Assembly: GCF_029960785.1 (NCBI RefSeq)
Contig: NZ_JASBQE010000079.1
Coordinates: 1-55,594, forward strand
Length of the DNA: 55,594 nt
Source of the DNA: Polyangium sp. 15x6
GTDB lineage: Bacteria; Myxococcota_A; Polyangia; Polyangiales; Polyangiaceae
Direction: 5' to 3'
In this document: positions 39,962-48,040 of the stretch, in pieces
Layout: each line of letters opens with the position of its first letter
Numbering within the stretch: the first letter of the stretch is position 1
Made by a program: the position numbers and the translations under genes
Notes under the pieces: model-generated
What the model was told of the DNA's origin: nothing
The model's database searches: none
Seen by the model: only the letters and a program-made list of their open reading frames with translations

Positions 39962-41494
39962 ATGCCTCGCTACGCCATCACGACGTTCGGTTGCCAGATG
40001 AACGTCCACGACTCCGAGCGGATGCACGAGGTCCTCCGGCGCGCCGGTTATACGGAATCGGACGATCCGCGGGCCGCGGACGTGGTCGTGCTGAACACCT
40101 GCAGCGTCCGAGAGAAGGCCGAACAGAAGCTGCTCAGCGAGGTCGGCCGCCTCGCCAAGTGGAAACAGACGCATCCCGAGATGGTCCTCGTGGTGGCCGG
40201 GTGCGTGGCCCAGCAGGAGGGCGAGAAGCTGCTCACGCGCAGCAGCGGCATCGACCTCGTCCTCGGGCCCGACAACATCCCGGAGCTGCCGCGCCTGCTC
40301 GACGACATCGGCCTCGGCGCGCCGCCGCTCGTGCGGACGGTCTTCGACCTCGAAGCCCCGCGCTTCTTGACGGCGCTTTTCGACGATGGGGGCTCCGCTC
40401 CGACGAGCGGAGATGCGCCCCCGAGCCCCCCGGTGGCCGTGCGTGCGCCCACGGCATACGTGACCACGATGAAGGGCTGCAACGAGCGTTGCTCCTTCTG
40501 CATCGTCCCGTACACGCGGGGGCCCGAGCGGTACCGGCCGAGCGCGGAGATCATTGCGGAGATCGCGGGGCTCGTTTCGGCGGGGGTCCGCGAGGTGACC
40601 CTGCTCGGGCAGACGGTGAACAGCTATCGCGATCCGAGCAGCGAGCTTGCGCGCGCGCCCGGCGCCTCGCCCGACGATCCGGACGAGAGCGAGTTCGCCG
40701 CGCTCTTGCGCCGCATCGCGGCCGAGGTCCCCGGGCTCGCGCGGCTCCGGTACACGAGCCCGCACCCGCGGCACCTGACGCCCTCGCTCATCGAGGCGCA
40801 CGCGGATCTTTCGGTCCTCGCCCGCCACGTGCACATGCCCGTGCAATCGGGGAGCGATCGCGTCTTGAAGCGCATGATCCGGCGCTACACGCGGGCCGAG
40901 TACGTCGCGCGGGTGGGTTCGCTCGTCGCGCGGCTGCCCGATCTGTCGCTCTCGACCGACATCATCGTCGGCTTCCCGGGCGAGACCGAGGACGACTTCG
41001 CCGCCACGCTCTCGCTCGTGCGGGAGGTGGGATTCCGCGGACTGTTTGGGTTCAAATATTCACAGCGGCCGTACACGCCGGCCCGCAAGCTCGCGGACGA
41101 CGTGCCCGAGGCCGAGAAGAGCGAGCGGCTCGCGCGACTGTTCGAGGTGAGCGAGGAGCTGCTGGGCGCGCATCTGCAGGGGCTCGTGGGCAGCCGGCAG
41201 CGCGTGCTCGTGGAAGGCGCGGGCAAGGAGGGCACGAACGCCTGGTCGGGCCGCACCGAGCGCAACGAGATCGTGCACGTCGCCGGCGCCGAGGGGCTCG
41301 ATCTGCGCGGAACGATCGTCGAGGTCGTGATCACGCGGGCGAACAAGCACTCGCTGCAGGCCGAGCTCTCGGAGGAGGCGCGCGCGGCGGCGAAGCCGCT
41401 CCCCGTGGTGCCCGCGGTGCCCGTGGACACGCCGAAGCCCCGCGCGGCGGGGGAGCGGCGCTCGCTCCCGATCGTGGTTGCGGGGGGAGGGTAG
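39962..41494 (+). CDS. miaB: tRNA-2-methylthio-N6-dimethylallyladenosine synthase
   Basis: A 510-residue methylthiotransferase that adds a methylthio group to i6A37 of tRNA. The N-terminal UPF0004 domain has the three cluster Cys in TTFGCQMN, LNTCSVRE and VAGCVAQQ. The radical SAM motif is CNERCSFC, and a TRAM domain is at the C-terminus (about residues 400-460), followed by an Ala/Pro-rich tail. Between the two main domains is an insert, DDGGSAPTSGDAPPSPP, encoded by a copy of a palindromic element (40381-40431) in frame. Start is at 39962; an ATG four codons upstream is possible. Confidence 0.95.
   Translation: MPRYAITTFGCQMNVHDSERMHEVLRRAGYTESDDPRAADVVVLNTCSVREKAEQKLLSEVGRLAKWKQTHPEMVLVVAGCVAQQEGEKLLTRSSGIDLVLGPDNIPELPRLLDDIGLGAPPLVRTVFDLEAPRFLTALFDDGGSAPTSGDAPPSPPVAVRAPTAYVTTMKGCNERCSFCIVPYTRGPERYRPSAEIIAEIAGLVSAGVREVTLLGQTVNSYRDPSSELARAPGASPDDPDESEFAALLRRIAAEVPGLARLRYTSPHPRHLTPSLIEAHADLSVLARHVHMPVQSGSDRVLKRMIRRYTRAEYVARVGSLVARLPDLSLSTDIIVGFPGETEDDFAATLSLVREVGFRGLFGFKYSQRPYTPARKLADDVPEAEKSERLARLFEVSEELLGAHLQGLVGSRQRVLVEGAGKEGTNAWSGRTERNEIVHVAGAEGLDLRGTIVEVVITRANKHSLQAELSEEARAAAKPLPVVPAVPVDTPKPRAAGERRSLPIVVAGGG
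40381..40431 (+). repeat. dispersed palindromic element inside miaB
   Basis: This copy has GGGGGC/GCCCCC outer arms and an inner hairpin CTCCG...CGGAG. Compared with the intergenic copy, a G-C pair in the inner stem has become C-G, so pairing is kept. It preserves the miaB frame and adds about 17 residues between domains. Confidence 0.7.
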
Positions 41495-41498
41495 GCGC

Positions 41499-42053
41499 TT
41501 GGCGCTCGTACTTCCTTATGGGGAACACTCGCCGCGGCTCGGCCGGGGCGTCTTCCTCGCGCCGAACGCGACGCTCGTGGGCGATGTCGAGCTCGGCGAC
41601 GAGGCGAGCGTGTGGTTCGGCGCCGTCCTGCGCGGCGACATCGGCCCGATCCGCATCGGCCCGCGCACGAACGTGCAGGACCTCGCTTGTTTGCACCTCA
41701 CGGACGGCATCTCGAAGACGACGATCGGCGCGGACGTCACGATCGGCCACGGGGCGATCCTGCACGGGTGCACGGTCGAGGATGGCTGCCTCATCGGCAT
41801 GGGCAGCATCGTCCTCGACAACGCGGTGATCGGCGCGGGCTCGGTCATCGCGGCCGGCGCGCTCGTGCCGCCGCGCATGGTGATCCCGCCGCGATCCATG
41901 GTGAAAGGCAGCCCCGCGAAGGTCGTCCGCGAGGTGACCGACGAGGAGGCGAAGCTCGGCATCGCCGGCGCCGTCCATTACGTGGTGAATGCGCAGAGGT
42001 ACCGCGGGATCTGCGAGGAGACACAGGTCCTCGGGGGCGGAGAGCGCGAATAA
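41499..42053 (+). CDS. gamma carbonic anhydrase family protein
   Basis: A 184-residue left-handed beta-helix protein of the gamma carbonic anhydrase/YrdA type. Hexapeptide repeats run from about residue 15 to 140. Zinc-ligand His candidates are in CLHLTDG, TIGHGAILHGCTVED. Such trimers hydrate CO2 or act as related acyl-type enzymes. I chose the TTG at 41499 because GGGGGGAGGG lies 8 bases upstream. The gene begins 4 bp after the miaB stop, so the two are probably co-transcribed. Confidence 0.85.
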   Translation: MALVLPYGEHSPRLGRGVFLAPNATLVGDVELGDEASVWFGAVLRGDIGPIRIGPRTNVQDLACLHLTDGISKTTIGADVTIGHGAILHGCTVEDGCLIGMGSIVLDNAVIGAGSVIAAGALVPPRMVIPPRSMVKGSPAKVVREVTDEEAKLGIAGAVHYVVNAQRYRGICEETQVLGGGERE

Positions 42054-42143
42054 CGCGCCTCGCGGGCCCGAGCTGCCCGCGGAACGTCGCTCCCGGGCGC
42101 GGGCGTTCCTGGTCACGCCATGCGTGATCTTCCTCCATCGCTT

Positions 42144-42153
42144 GCCGATAAAC
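42144..42153 (+). promoter_or_regulatory. recurrent GCCGATAAAC motif upstream of vanW-like gene
   Basis: GCCGATAAAC lies 44 bp before the GTG of the VanW gene. The core CCGATAAAC also occurs at 9870-9878, 17988-17996 and 492-500, always on the plus strand and outside genes. It may be a promoter element or binding site. Confidence 0.35.
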
Positions 42154-42197
42154 TTCCAAAGACGGAAAGGTCTCCGCTACGATCGCGGCGATCTTCC

Positions 42198-43652
42198 GTG
42201 CGAAAGTCCTCTCTCCTCCTCGTCCTGGGCATCGGCACCTCGGTCGCCGCGGGGCTCGGGCTCGGCGCCTATCGGTACGGGCCACGTTCTCCGGTCGTCG
42301 AGGGCTTGTTCCTCGGCGAGCAACGCGTACCCGATGAAGGCTCGCCCGCCTCGTGGCTCGCCCGCCGTCAGCTCGACGCGCTCGGCTGGGAGGTGCGCTT
42401 CCATCACGACAGCGAGATCGTGGAGACCACGCTCGGCGCGGTGGGCGTCGAGATCGACGTGCAGGCCTCGCTCGATCGCGCGGGCGAGGTGGGGCATACG
42501 GGCTCGCTCGTCAGGCGCATGCGGGAGGCGCGCCTCGCGCGGCGGGGCCAGGTCTTCGTGCCGCTCTCCTTCTGGATCGACGAGGCGAAGGCGCGGCGGT
42601 TCCTCGAGTCGATCGCGTCGCGTTTCGCCGTCGCGCCCGTCGACGCGGTGCTCGACCTCGAGAACAAGCGCAGGATCGAGGACGTCCCCGGCCGCGAGCT
42701 CGACATCGACGCAACGCTTGCGGAGATGCGCGCGGCGAGCTTCGAGGACGGCGTCGTGATCCCGCTCGTCACGCGCCGCGTGCCTGCGAAGGTGACCGCG
42801 CTCGATCTCGCGCAGGTCGACGTGACGAAGGTCGTCTCCTCGTTCGAAACCTCGTTCTCGCTCTTCGGCTCGGGCGCGGGGCGCGCGGTCAACATCCGCA
42901 ACGCCGCGCGCAAGATCGACGGCATCGTCTTGCCGCCGGGCGTGGGTTTTTCCTTCAACGATCGCGTCGGAGCGCGCACGCGGGAGAACGGTTTCACCTT
43001 GGCGCCCGAGATCCAGGGCGACGAACTCACGGACGGCATCGGCGGCGGCACCTGCCAGCTCTCCTCCACGCTGCACGGCGCGGCCGTCTATGGCGGGCTC
43101 GAGGTCCTGCATCGGCAGGGGCACTCGCGCGCCTCGAGCTACACGAAGCTCGGCCTCGACGCGACGGTGAGCTTTCCCATCGTCGACCTCAAGCTCAAGA
43201 ATCCTTATCCGTTCCCCGTCATGATCCACGCGTATTTCCCGCAGCCGAACAAGGTGCGCGTGGAGGTCCTCGGCGGCGAGCCGGTCGCGAAGGTCGAGTA
43301 TGGTTATGGCGTCGGGCAGTCGTACGATTTCGTCCGTCGCATCACGGTGAAATCGCACCTGCCGCCGGGGAAGCGCATTCATCGGCAGAAGGGCGTGCGT
43401 GGGTACGACGTCACCTCGACGTTGCGCATTTCGTACGTCGACGGCCGCGTCGAGGAGCGACGCTGGTTCAGCGGGTATCGCCCTTCGCCCGAGGTCTACT
43501 GGGTCGCGCCCGGGTACGACGAGGCGAATCTGCCGCCCTTGCCCGACCACGCGAAGGGCATCGAAGGTCGGCTCTCCGAGGACGCTACGGGGACGGCGAC
43601 GGCGTCATTTCCGGTGGCGTCGCCGGCGCCGGCGCAGGCTCCGGCGCCGTGA
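42198..43652 (+). CDS. VanW family protein
   Basis: A 484-residue exported protein. Starting at the GTG at 42198, the N-terminus is a signal/anchor (KSSLLLVLGIGTSVAAGLGLGA). Residues of about 90-210 form a peptidoglycan-binding-4-like region and the VanW domain follows (GVGFSFNDRVGARTRENGF, GGGTCQLSSTLHGAAVYGGLEVLHRQGHS). Its biochemical role is unknown; a link to cell-wall peptidoglycan is assumed from vancomycin operons. The C-terminal tail is Pro/Ala-rich and overlaps the convergent next gene by 68 bp. Confidence 0.86.
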   Translation: MRKSSLLLVLGIGTSVAAGLGLGAYRYGPRSPVVEGLFLGEQRVPDEGSPASWLARRQLDALGWEVRFHHDSEIVETTLGAVGVEIDVQASLDRAGEVGHTGSLVRRMREARLARRGQVFVPLSFWIDEAKARRFLESIASRFAVAPVDAVLDLENKRRIEDVPGRELDIDATLAEMRAASFEDGVVIPLVTRRVPAKVTALDLAQVDVTKVVSSFETSFSLFGSGAGRAVNIRNAARKIDGIVLPPGVGFSFNDRVGARTRENGFTLAPEIQGDELTDGIGGGTCQLSSTLHGAAVYGGLEVLHRQGHSRASSYTKLGLDATVSFPIVDLKLKNPYPFPVMIHAYFPQPNKVRVEVLGGEPVAKVEYGYGVGQSYDFVRRITVKSHLPPGKRIHRQKGVRGYDVTSTLRISYVDGRVEERRWFSGYRPSPEVYWVAPGYDEANLPPLPDHAKGIEGRLSEDATGTATASFPVASPAPAQAPAP

Positions 43653-44403
43653 CGGGCTCCTCGGGATCCTTGCAGCAGCGGAAGCCGATCTCGTAATACC
43701 GAAACATCGGCCCGTGCGAATCGTTCGTCCCGCGGCAATGGGCCCAGGGTTTGGCCCAGAATCCCCCCTTGAGCGACGACCGATATTGCCACTCTTTGCG
43801 TGACGTCCGGACCCATTCCTCCACGTTGCCCACGAGATCCTTCACGCCGAAGCTCGACGCGCAGCGCGGGCGGGAGCCGCTCGGCTCGCCCTGGTAGAGG
43901 CGCCACGTCTCGACCTCGCGCACGCGCCGCTCGTCGGCGTTCAGCTTCCCCTCGTCGTACGGGATGAAATCCTTCGACGAGTTGCAGGCGTTCGGATCGA
44001 AGGTGTGGCCGTAGGGCCAGGGCGTGGTCTCGGGGCCCTCGCAGGCGAGCTCCCATTCGAATTCGGTGCAGAGGCGCTTGCCCACCGAGGCGCATTTCTT
44101 TTCGGCCTCGACGAACCGCATCATCACGTCCGGCCGCTTGCCCTCGCGGTTCGGCCACTCGTGCTCGTCCATGCACACGTGCACGGGCGTCGCGACCGGT
44201 TCGAGCGCCAGCATTCCCGGGAGGAACGAATAACAATGGCCCTTCTGCCGCGTCGTGCAGAGCCGCTGCACGTTCTCGTAATGGATGCCCGAAACGAGCC
44301 GCGTGCCCGAGGGACAAACGGCGGCGGGCGGCGCGGCCTGTGACGTGGCAGGCGCGGCTTGCGGCGCGGCGAAGAGCTGGGCGAGGAGCGTCGGAAGGAG
44401 CAC
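43585..44403 (-). CDS. FGE-sulfatase (SUMF1-type) domain protein
   Basis: A 272-residue exported protein starting with GTG at 44403, with a short signal peptide (LLPTLLAQLFAAPQA). The formylglycine-generating-enzyme fold is clear: VCMDEHEWPN, EAEKKCASVGKRLCTEFEWELACEGP, GVKDLVGNVEEWV and GFRCCKDP. The family includes formylglycine synthases, ergothioneine-type enzymes and non-enzymatic binding proteins. Whether this one is active cannot be told. The Pro-rich C-terminus overlaps the end of the VanW gene on the other strand. Confidence 0.85.
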   Translation of the reverse strand: MLLPTLLAQLFAAPQAAPATSQAAPPAAVCPSGTRLVSGIHYENVQRLCTTRQKGHCYSFLPGMLALEPVATPVHVCMDEHEWPNREGKRPDVMMRFVEAEKKCASVGKRLCTEFEWELACEGPETTPWPYGHTFDPNACNSSKDFIPYDEGKLNADERRVREVETWRLYQGEPSGSRPRCASSFGVKDLVGNVEEWVRTSRKEWQYRSSLKGGFWAKPWAHCRGTNDSHGPMFRYYEIGFRCCKDPEEPVTAPEPAPAPATPPEMTPSPSP

Positions 44404-44528
44404 CGATGCGGGGCATCCTAGCGCAGAAACGGGCCCTGCGTGGCAACGCTCGGACGTGACGAACCCCCGGGCGGGGCATGACCTCCGTCCACTCGCGGGG
44501 CTCGTCCGTCCGGGCTAGGATGCGCGCC

Positions 44529-45146
44529 ATGCGACGGACGATGGTTGGCTTCCTGGGGATCGTGGCGCTCGCGTTCGCCGGACTCGGGGCGTGCGGCGGC
44601 AAGGTGGTGATCGACGCCGACGGCAGCGGCGGCGCGGGCAGTAGCAGTACCGGGACGAACACGGGCGGGATGGGGGGCGGTAGCCCGCAGAGCCTTTGCG
44701 AAGCCGCGTGCGCGAAGTTGAGCACGGTCCCGGCGTGCGAGATGCAGGAGGACTGCGTCGAGGATTGCCTCTCGTCGTTCGAGCAAGCCGGCCCCTGCAA
44801 GAAGGAGTTCATCGCCGCGACCGAGTGCATCCTCGAGAACGCGGGTGCCTCCGGCGAGTGCGTCAGCTCGATCTGCGACCCGCTCGTCGGGGCGTTCGAG
44901 ACCTGCCTGAATCCGTTCGGGAGCTGTCAAAGCTCGGTTTGCTCGCAGGGCGAGGACGGGTCGTGCAACTGCGAGGGCACGTGCAACGGCGACGCCGTGG
45001 CCACGGAGTGTTTCCCGCAGCCGGGCACGACGCAGGTCTGCGTTTGCTCCATCGACGGGATTCAGGTCGGCAAGTGCGAGGCCACGCTCGGCACCTTCGC
45101 CTGCGGCGTCACCGAGGGCTGCTGCGCGCAGTTTTTCCTTCAGTAG
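44529..45146 (+). CDS. Cys-rich lipoprotein
   Basis: A 205-residue lipoprotein (ATG at 44529; an ATG three codons earlier is possible). The lipobox is GLGAC. After a Gly/Ser/Thr linker the mature domain holds about 20 Cys in regular pairs (CEAACAKLSTVPACEM, CVEDCLSSF, CNCEGTCNG, EGCCAQFF), clearly disulfide-bonded. No family name recognised; similar proteins are abundant in myxobacteria. The 3' end overlaps the convergent kinase-like gene by 7 bp. Confidence 0.75.
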   Translation: MRRTMVGFLGIVALAFAGLGACGGKVVIDADGSGGAGSSSTGTNTGGMGGGSPQSLCEAACAKLSTVPACEMQEDCVEDCLSSFEQAGPCKKEFIAATECILENAGASGECVSSICDPLVGAFETCLNPFGSCQSSVCSQGEDGSCNCEGTCNGDAVATECFPQPGTTQVCVCSIDGIQVGKCEATLGTFACGVTEGCCAQFFLQ

Positions 45147-46126
45147 TCGAGGCCGTCGATCCCGCTCGGCAGGATCGAGGGGTCGGCGAGCAGATCACGG
45201 CCCATGCGCAGATCGTAGTGGCGCGCGCCGTTCGTGATGCGGGTGAGCAGGGCGAGGTGCTCGGTCTTTCCGGGGACGTCGTCGATCACGAGTCCGCCGC
45301 TCGACGCGATCAGGTTGCCGAGGGCCTCGGCCTTCGCGAGGGGCGCGAGCATGGTCGGTCGATCAGGCTCGATGGACGGGTGAAGCACGAGGGTCGGCGC
45401 GAGGCAGGTGGGTCGGGCTTGGCCTGGGAAGGCGCGCTTCGGGTCGACGTCGCGTTTGTCGCCATGGCTCTTCGTGGGGCCTGCGAAGGGCGCGAGGCGC
45501 GGGAAGGCCGAGAGCGCGGCCGGGCCGACGTGAAAGGGGCGCGGGAAGGCGCAGAGGCGCGGCCGCCCGAGGGGGTCGTCTTCGAGGAGGAGCGCGTCGT
45601 CGCCGAGGAAGTCGTAGCCGGCGGACGCGAGCGTGAGCGTGGTGGTCGTCTTGCCCGCGCCCGCGCCGCCGACGACGAGGACGGCCTCGCCGTGCGCGCG
45701 GTGGACGAGGGCCGCGGCGTGGAGGTGAAAGAGGCCACGCGCGCGGAGGGCGAGCGAGAGCGCGATCTCGAGCGAGCCGCGGGCCGAGCCGGGGACGAGC
45801 TCTTCGTCGGAGAGGAAGGCTTCGATGCGCGAGGCTCCCTCGGGGACGAGGATGCGGCTCTTGCGATCCCAGAGCAGGAAGGCCGGAGGCGCGCCCGCGG
45901 GCTCGCGGTAAGCCTGCACGATGCCGTGGAAAAACGAGGGGCGATATCCCTCGGCGGACGGATCCGCGTCGAGCGAAGCGCCTCCGCGGCGGAGGACGAG
46001 CTCGATGCGGCCGCGGCCGTCCGCCTGGCCGATGCCTTCGTCGAGGCCGAGCTCGCGCACGAGATCGGGCGCGCCGTCCTCGGTGGTCCAGGCGAGCGTC
46101 ACGCCGTGCAGCGCCGCGGATTGCAT
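45140..46126 (-). CDS. HPr kinase-like protein of RiPP cluster
   Basis: A 328-residue P-loop protein with the HPr kinase/phosphorylase C-terminal fold. The Walker A is GGAGAGKT (153-160), preceded by FHLHAAAL as in HprK-like proteins, and followed by GDDALLLED (from 175). The N-terminal 110 residues are not typical HprK. Such kinases in lasso-type clusters (for example in paeninodin) phosphorylate the peptide, and others belong to the uncharacterised HPr-related-PqqD systems. It is the last gene of the cluster, 6 bp after the PqqD gene. It could phosphorylate Thr or Ser of the precursor core. Confidence 0.8.
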   Translation of the reverse strand: MQSAALHGVTLAWTTEDGAPDLVRELGLDEGIGQADGRGRIELVLRRGGASLDADPSAEGYRPSFFHGIVQAYREPAGAPPAFLLWDRKSRILVPEGASRIEAFLSDEELVPGSARGSLEIALSLALRARGLFHLHAAALVHRAHGEAVLVVGGAGAGKTTTTLTLASAGYDFLGDDALLLEDDPLGRPRLCAFPRPFHVGPAALSAFPRLAPFAGPTKSHGDKRDVDPKRAFPGQARPTCLAPTLVLHPSIEPDRPTMLAPLAKAEALGNLIASSGGLVIDDVPGKTEHLALLTRITNGARHYDLRMGRDLLADPSILPSGIDGLDY

Positions 46127-46132
46127 GACGCG

Positions 46133-46411
46133 TCAGGCCGGCAGCACGAGGCCGTCTTCGAGCATCTCGCGCAGCACGCTGTCGACGTCGCGCGCGGCGG
46201 TCTCGCGATCGACGCGGAAGAGCGAGGTGATCCGCTCGGCGATCACGCCCGGATCGGCGATCGATTCGGCGAGGGATTTCCACACGATCACGGCGGCCGC
46301 GTTCAGCGTGAAATAGAACTTCGTGTCGAGGTGGAGCAGGACGCCCGTGCCGTCGTCGAGCTCGGTGAAGAGCACCTGGGGGTTCGGCCTGGGAAGGCGC
46401 GGCTCGGTCAC
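46133..46411 (-). CDS. PqqD family RiPP recognition protein
   Basis: A 92-residue protein with the PqqD winged-helix fold, used as a RiPP recognition element (lasso B1 type). Typical features are FTELDDGTGVLLHLDTKFYFTLNAAAVIVWKSL (cited by its core YFTLNAAAVIVWK) and the C-terminal DVDSVLREMLEDGLV. It should bind the leader of the precursor and bring it to the protease and radical SAM enzyme. The start is a GTG that overlaps the stop of the B2 gene (GTGA). Confidence 0.88.
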   Translation of the reverse strand: MTEPRLPRPNPQVLFTELDDGTGVLLHLDTKFYFTLNAAAVIVWKSLAESIADPGVIAERITSLFRVDRETAARDVDSVLREMLEDGLVLPA

Positions 46412-46926
46412 GCGGCGGGCTCCTTGGGTGGACAGGGGTTCGGGGCGTAGCTCGGCTCGTCCGAGCGCAGCCCCGAGCGTGGACAGGGGTTCGGGGCGTA
46501 GCTCGGCTCGTCCGAGCGCAGCCCCGAGCGTGGACAGGGGTAGGCGTACGTCACGACGAGGTCAGAGGAAAGCTCTTCGCCATACGGCGCGCCGTCGAGC
46601 TCCACCCACGCGTGCCCCTCGATTTCCCCGGGCCGCGAGAGGCCCATGACGAAACGCGCGGCATGTCCGGCGCGGCGGAGCAGCGAGAAGCGCGCGAGCG
46701 AGCGGTAGAAGCAAGTGTCGGGCACGAAGCGCAAGCGATGGGTGATCGCGTCCGCGCGCGCGAGGGCCTCGTCGATGACGTCGAGCGGCGCGGGTTCGAT
46801 CGCGCCCCGCGAGAGCGCGTCGAGCAGCGCGGGCAGGCTCGACTGCGCGACCCGCAAGGGGAGCGACAGGCGCAAGCCGAGCGCGGTCGCGGAGAGGCGG
46901 AGGTGCTGCGGCAACGGCGAAGGCAT
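46408..46926 (-). CDS. lasso-type B2 transglutaminase-like leader peptidase
   Basis: A 172-residue protein with the Transglut_core3 domain of lasso peptide B2 proteases. The catalytic triad is visible as Cys-72 (DTCFYRSLARFSLLRRAG), His-105 (EGHAWVEL) and Asp-111. It should cleave the precursor leader, probably after or near the conserved Thr. GGGGGAG precedes the ATG at 46926. The C-terminus is odd: PCPRSGLRSDEPSYAPN occurs twice in tandem (about residues 130-163), encoded by two 51-bp palindromic units, before the short natural-looking end PCPPKEPAA. Confidence 0.85.
   Translation of the reverse strand: MPSPLPQHLRLSATALGLRLSLPLRVAQSSLPALLDALSRGAIEPAPLDVIDEALARADAITHRLRFVPDTCFYRSLARFSLLRRAGHAARFVMGLSRPGEIEGHAWVELDGAPYGEELSSDLVVTYAYPCPRSGLRSDEPSYAPNPCPRSGLRSDEPSYAPNPCPPKEPAA
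46430..46541 (-). repeat. two tandem palindromic elements inside B2 protease gene
   Basis: Two identical 51-bp units (46430-46480 and 46481-46531) and the first 10 bp of a third. Each carries the inner hairpin GCTCGG...CCGAGC. Each unit adds 17 residues without breaking the frame. The reading phase differs from that used in miaB. Confidence 0.85.
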
Positions 46927-46946
46927 TTCGCGCTCCCCCGAGCCGC

Positions 46947-48002
46947 CTAGCGCACGATGGGCAAGGTGACCTTCTTCGCCCACGCGCCGCGCCATCGCTC
47001 CCGCTGCGCCGGAGGACCGCCCGTGCCCGCGTTCGTCCAGTGGGGTTTGTCGAAGTGCTTCATGCACCAGTTGCAGGGGAAGTGGTCCCACGCGCCGAGC
47101 GAGCCTTCGGCCATGGCGGCGAGCTTCGCGGCCTGGGCCTCGTGGATGATGCCGAGCAGGCGGCCGTGGGCTTCGAGCAGGCTCGTCGTGGCGAGGTCGC
47201 CGGCGACGTCGCGGGGCGGGCCCGCGCTCGGGACGCCGGCGTGCTGGCAGCAGAGGTTGAGCCGGCCCTCGACGTCGACATGGAGGGCCTCGCTTTTCAT
47301 GGCCTCGCAGACGTGGAAGGCCTGCTCGCGGTAGAACCCCTCGGGCATCGTGACGGGCATGGTGAGCGCGGCGGCGAGGCGCTCGATGCGGTGCTGCGCG
47401 TCCTGCCAGGCGCGGGGCGGCAGGTACAGGGCCTCGTCGTGGTGCGTGCCGGTCGCCTGGAGCATGGAGAGCGAGGCGCGCGCCGCGCCGAGCTGCGCGG
47501 CCATGAGGCCAAACGCCTCGATCTGATGCACGTTGCGCGCGTGCAGCACCATCTGGAGCACGAACGGGATGCCGTGCGCGGTGCAGAGGGTGACGGCCTT
47601 CATGACGTCGCGGAAGCTGCCCGCGCCGCGGATCGCGTCGTGCGTCGCCTCGTCGGCGCCGTCGAGGCTGAGGTTCACGGCCGTCAGGCGCTCGCGCCGC
47701 GCAGGATCGTCGCGCACGAGCGAGAGGAGCTGCTCGAAGCGTCGGCCGTTCGTGACGATGTGCCACGTGCAGTCGTGCTCGACGATCGCGTCGAGGACAC
47801 CTTCGAATTCGGGGTGGAGCGTGGGCTCGCCGCCCGTGAGCGCGACCTGGCGCGTGTGGTAGCGCCGCCGGGCCTCGGCGAGGACCTTGCGGATCGTGGC
47901 GAGCGAGAGATCCTTCGGCTTCTGTCCGGGATCACGCAGGCAGTGCTGGCAGTCGAGCTGGCAGCGATCCGTGAGGTGCAGGGCGATCCACGTGACGGCC
48001 AT
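46947..48002 (-). CDS. radical SAM/SPASM-like enzyme of RiPP cluster
   Basis: A 351-residue radical SAM protein. The cluster motif CQLDCQHC gives Cys-14, 18 and 21. TGGEPTLHPEF is the SAM-binding GGE motif. The C-terminal third has extra Cys (FHVCEAM, LNLCCQHAG, PCNWCMKHF) in a SPASM-like pattern for one or two auxiliary clusters. Such enzymes modify peptide side chains or backbone (thioether, C-C, epimer or other). It begins 38 bp after the precursor stop and is followed by the B2 gene after 20 bp, so it is probably the main modifying enzyme. Confidence 0.9.
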   Translation of the reverse strand: MAVTWIALHLTDRCQLDCQHCLRDPGQKPKDLSLATIRKVLAEARRRYHTRQVALTGGEPTLHPEFEGVLDAIVEHDCTWHIVTNGRRFEQLLSLVRDDPARRERLTAVNLSLDGADEATHDAIRGAGSFRDVMKAVTLCTAHGIPFVLQMVLHARNVHQIEAFGLMAAQLGAARASLSMLQATGTHHDEALYLPPRAWQDAQHRIERLAAALTMPVTMPEGFYREQAFHVCEAMKSEALHVDVEGRLNLCCQHAGVPSAGPPRDVAGDLATTSLLEAHGRLLGIIHEAQAAKLAAMAEGSLGAWDHFPCNWCMKHFDKPHWTNAGTGGPPAQRERWRGAWAKKVTLPIVR

Positions 48003-48040
48003 GGCGAATGGGAGCTCCGGGAAGGCGCGCGGCGGGCCGC

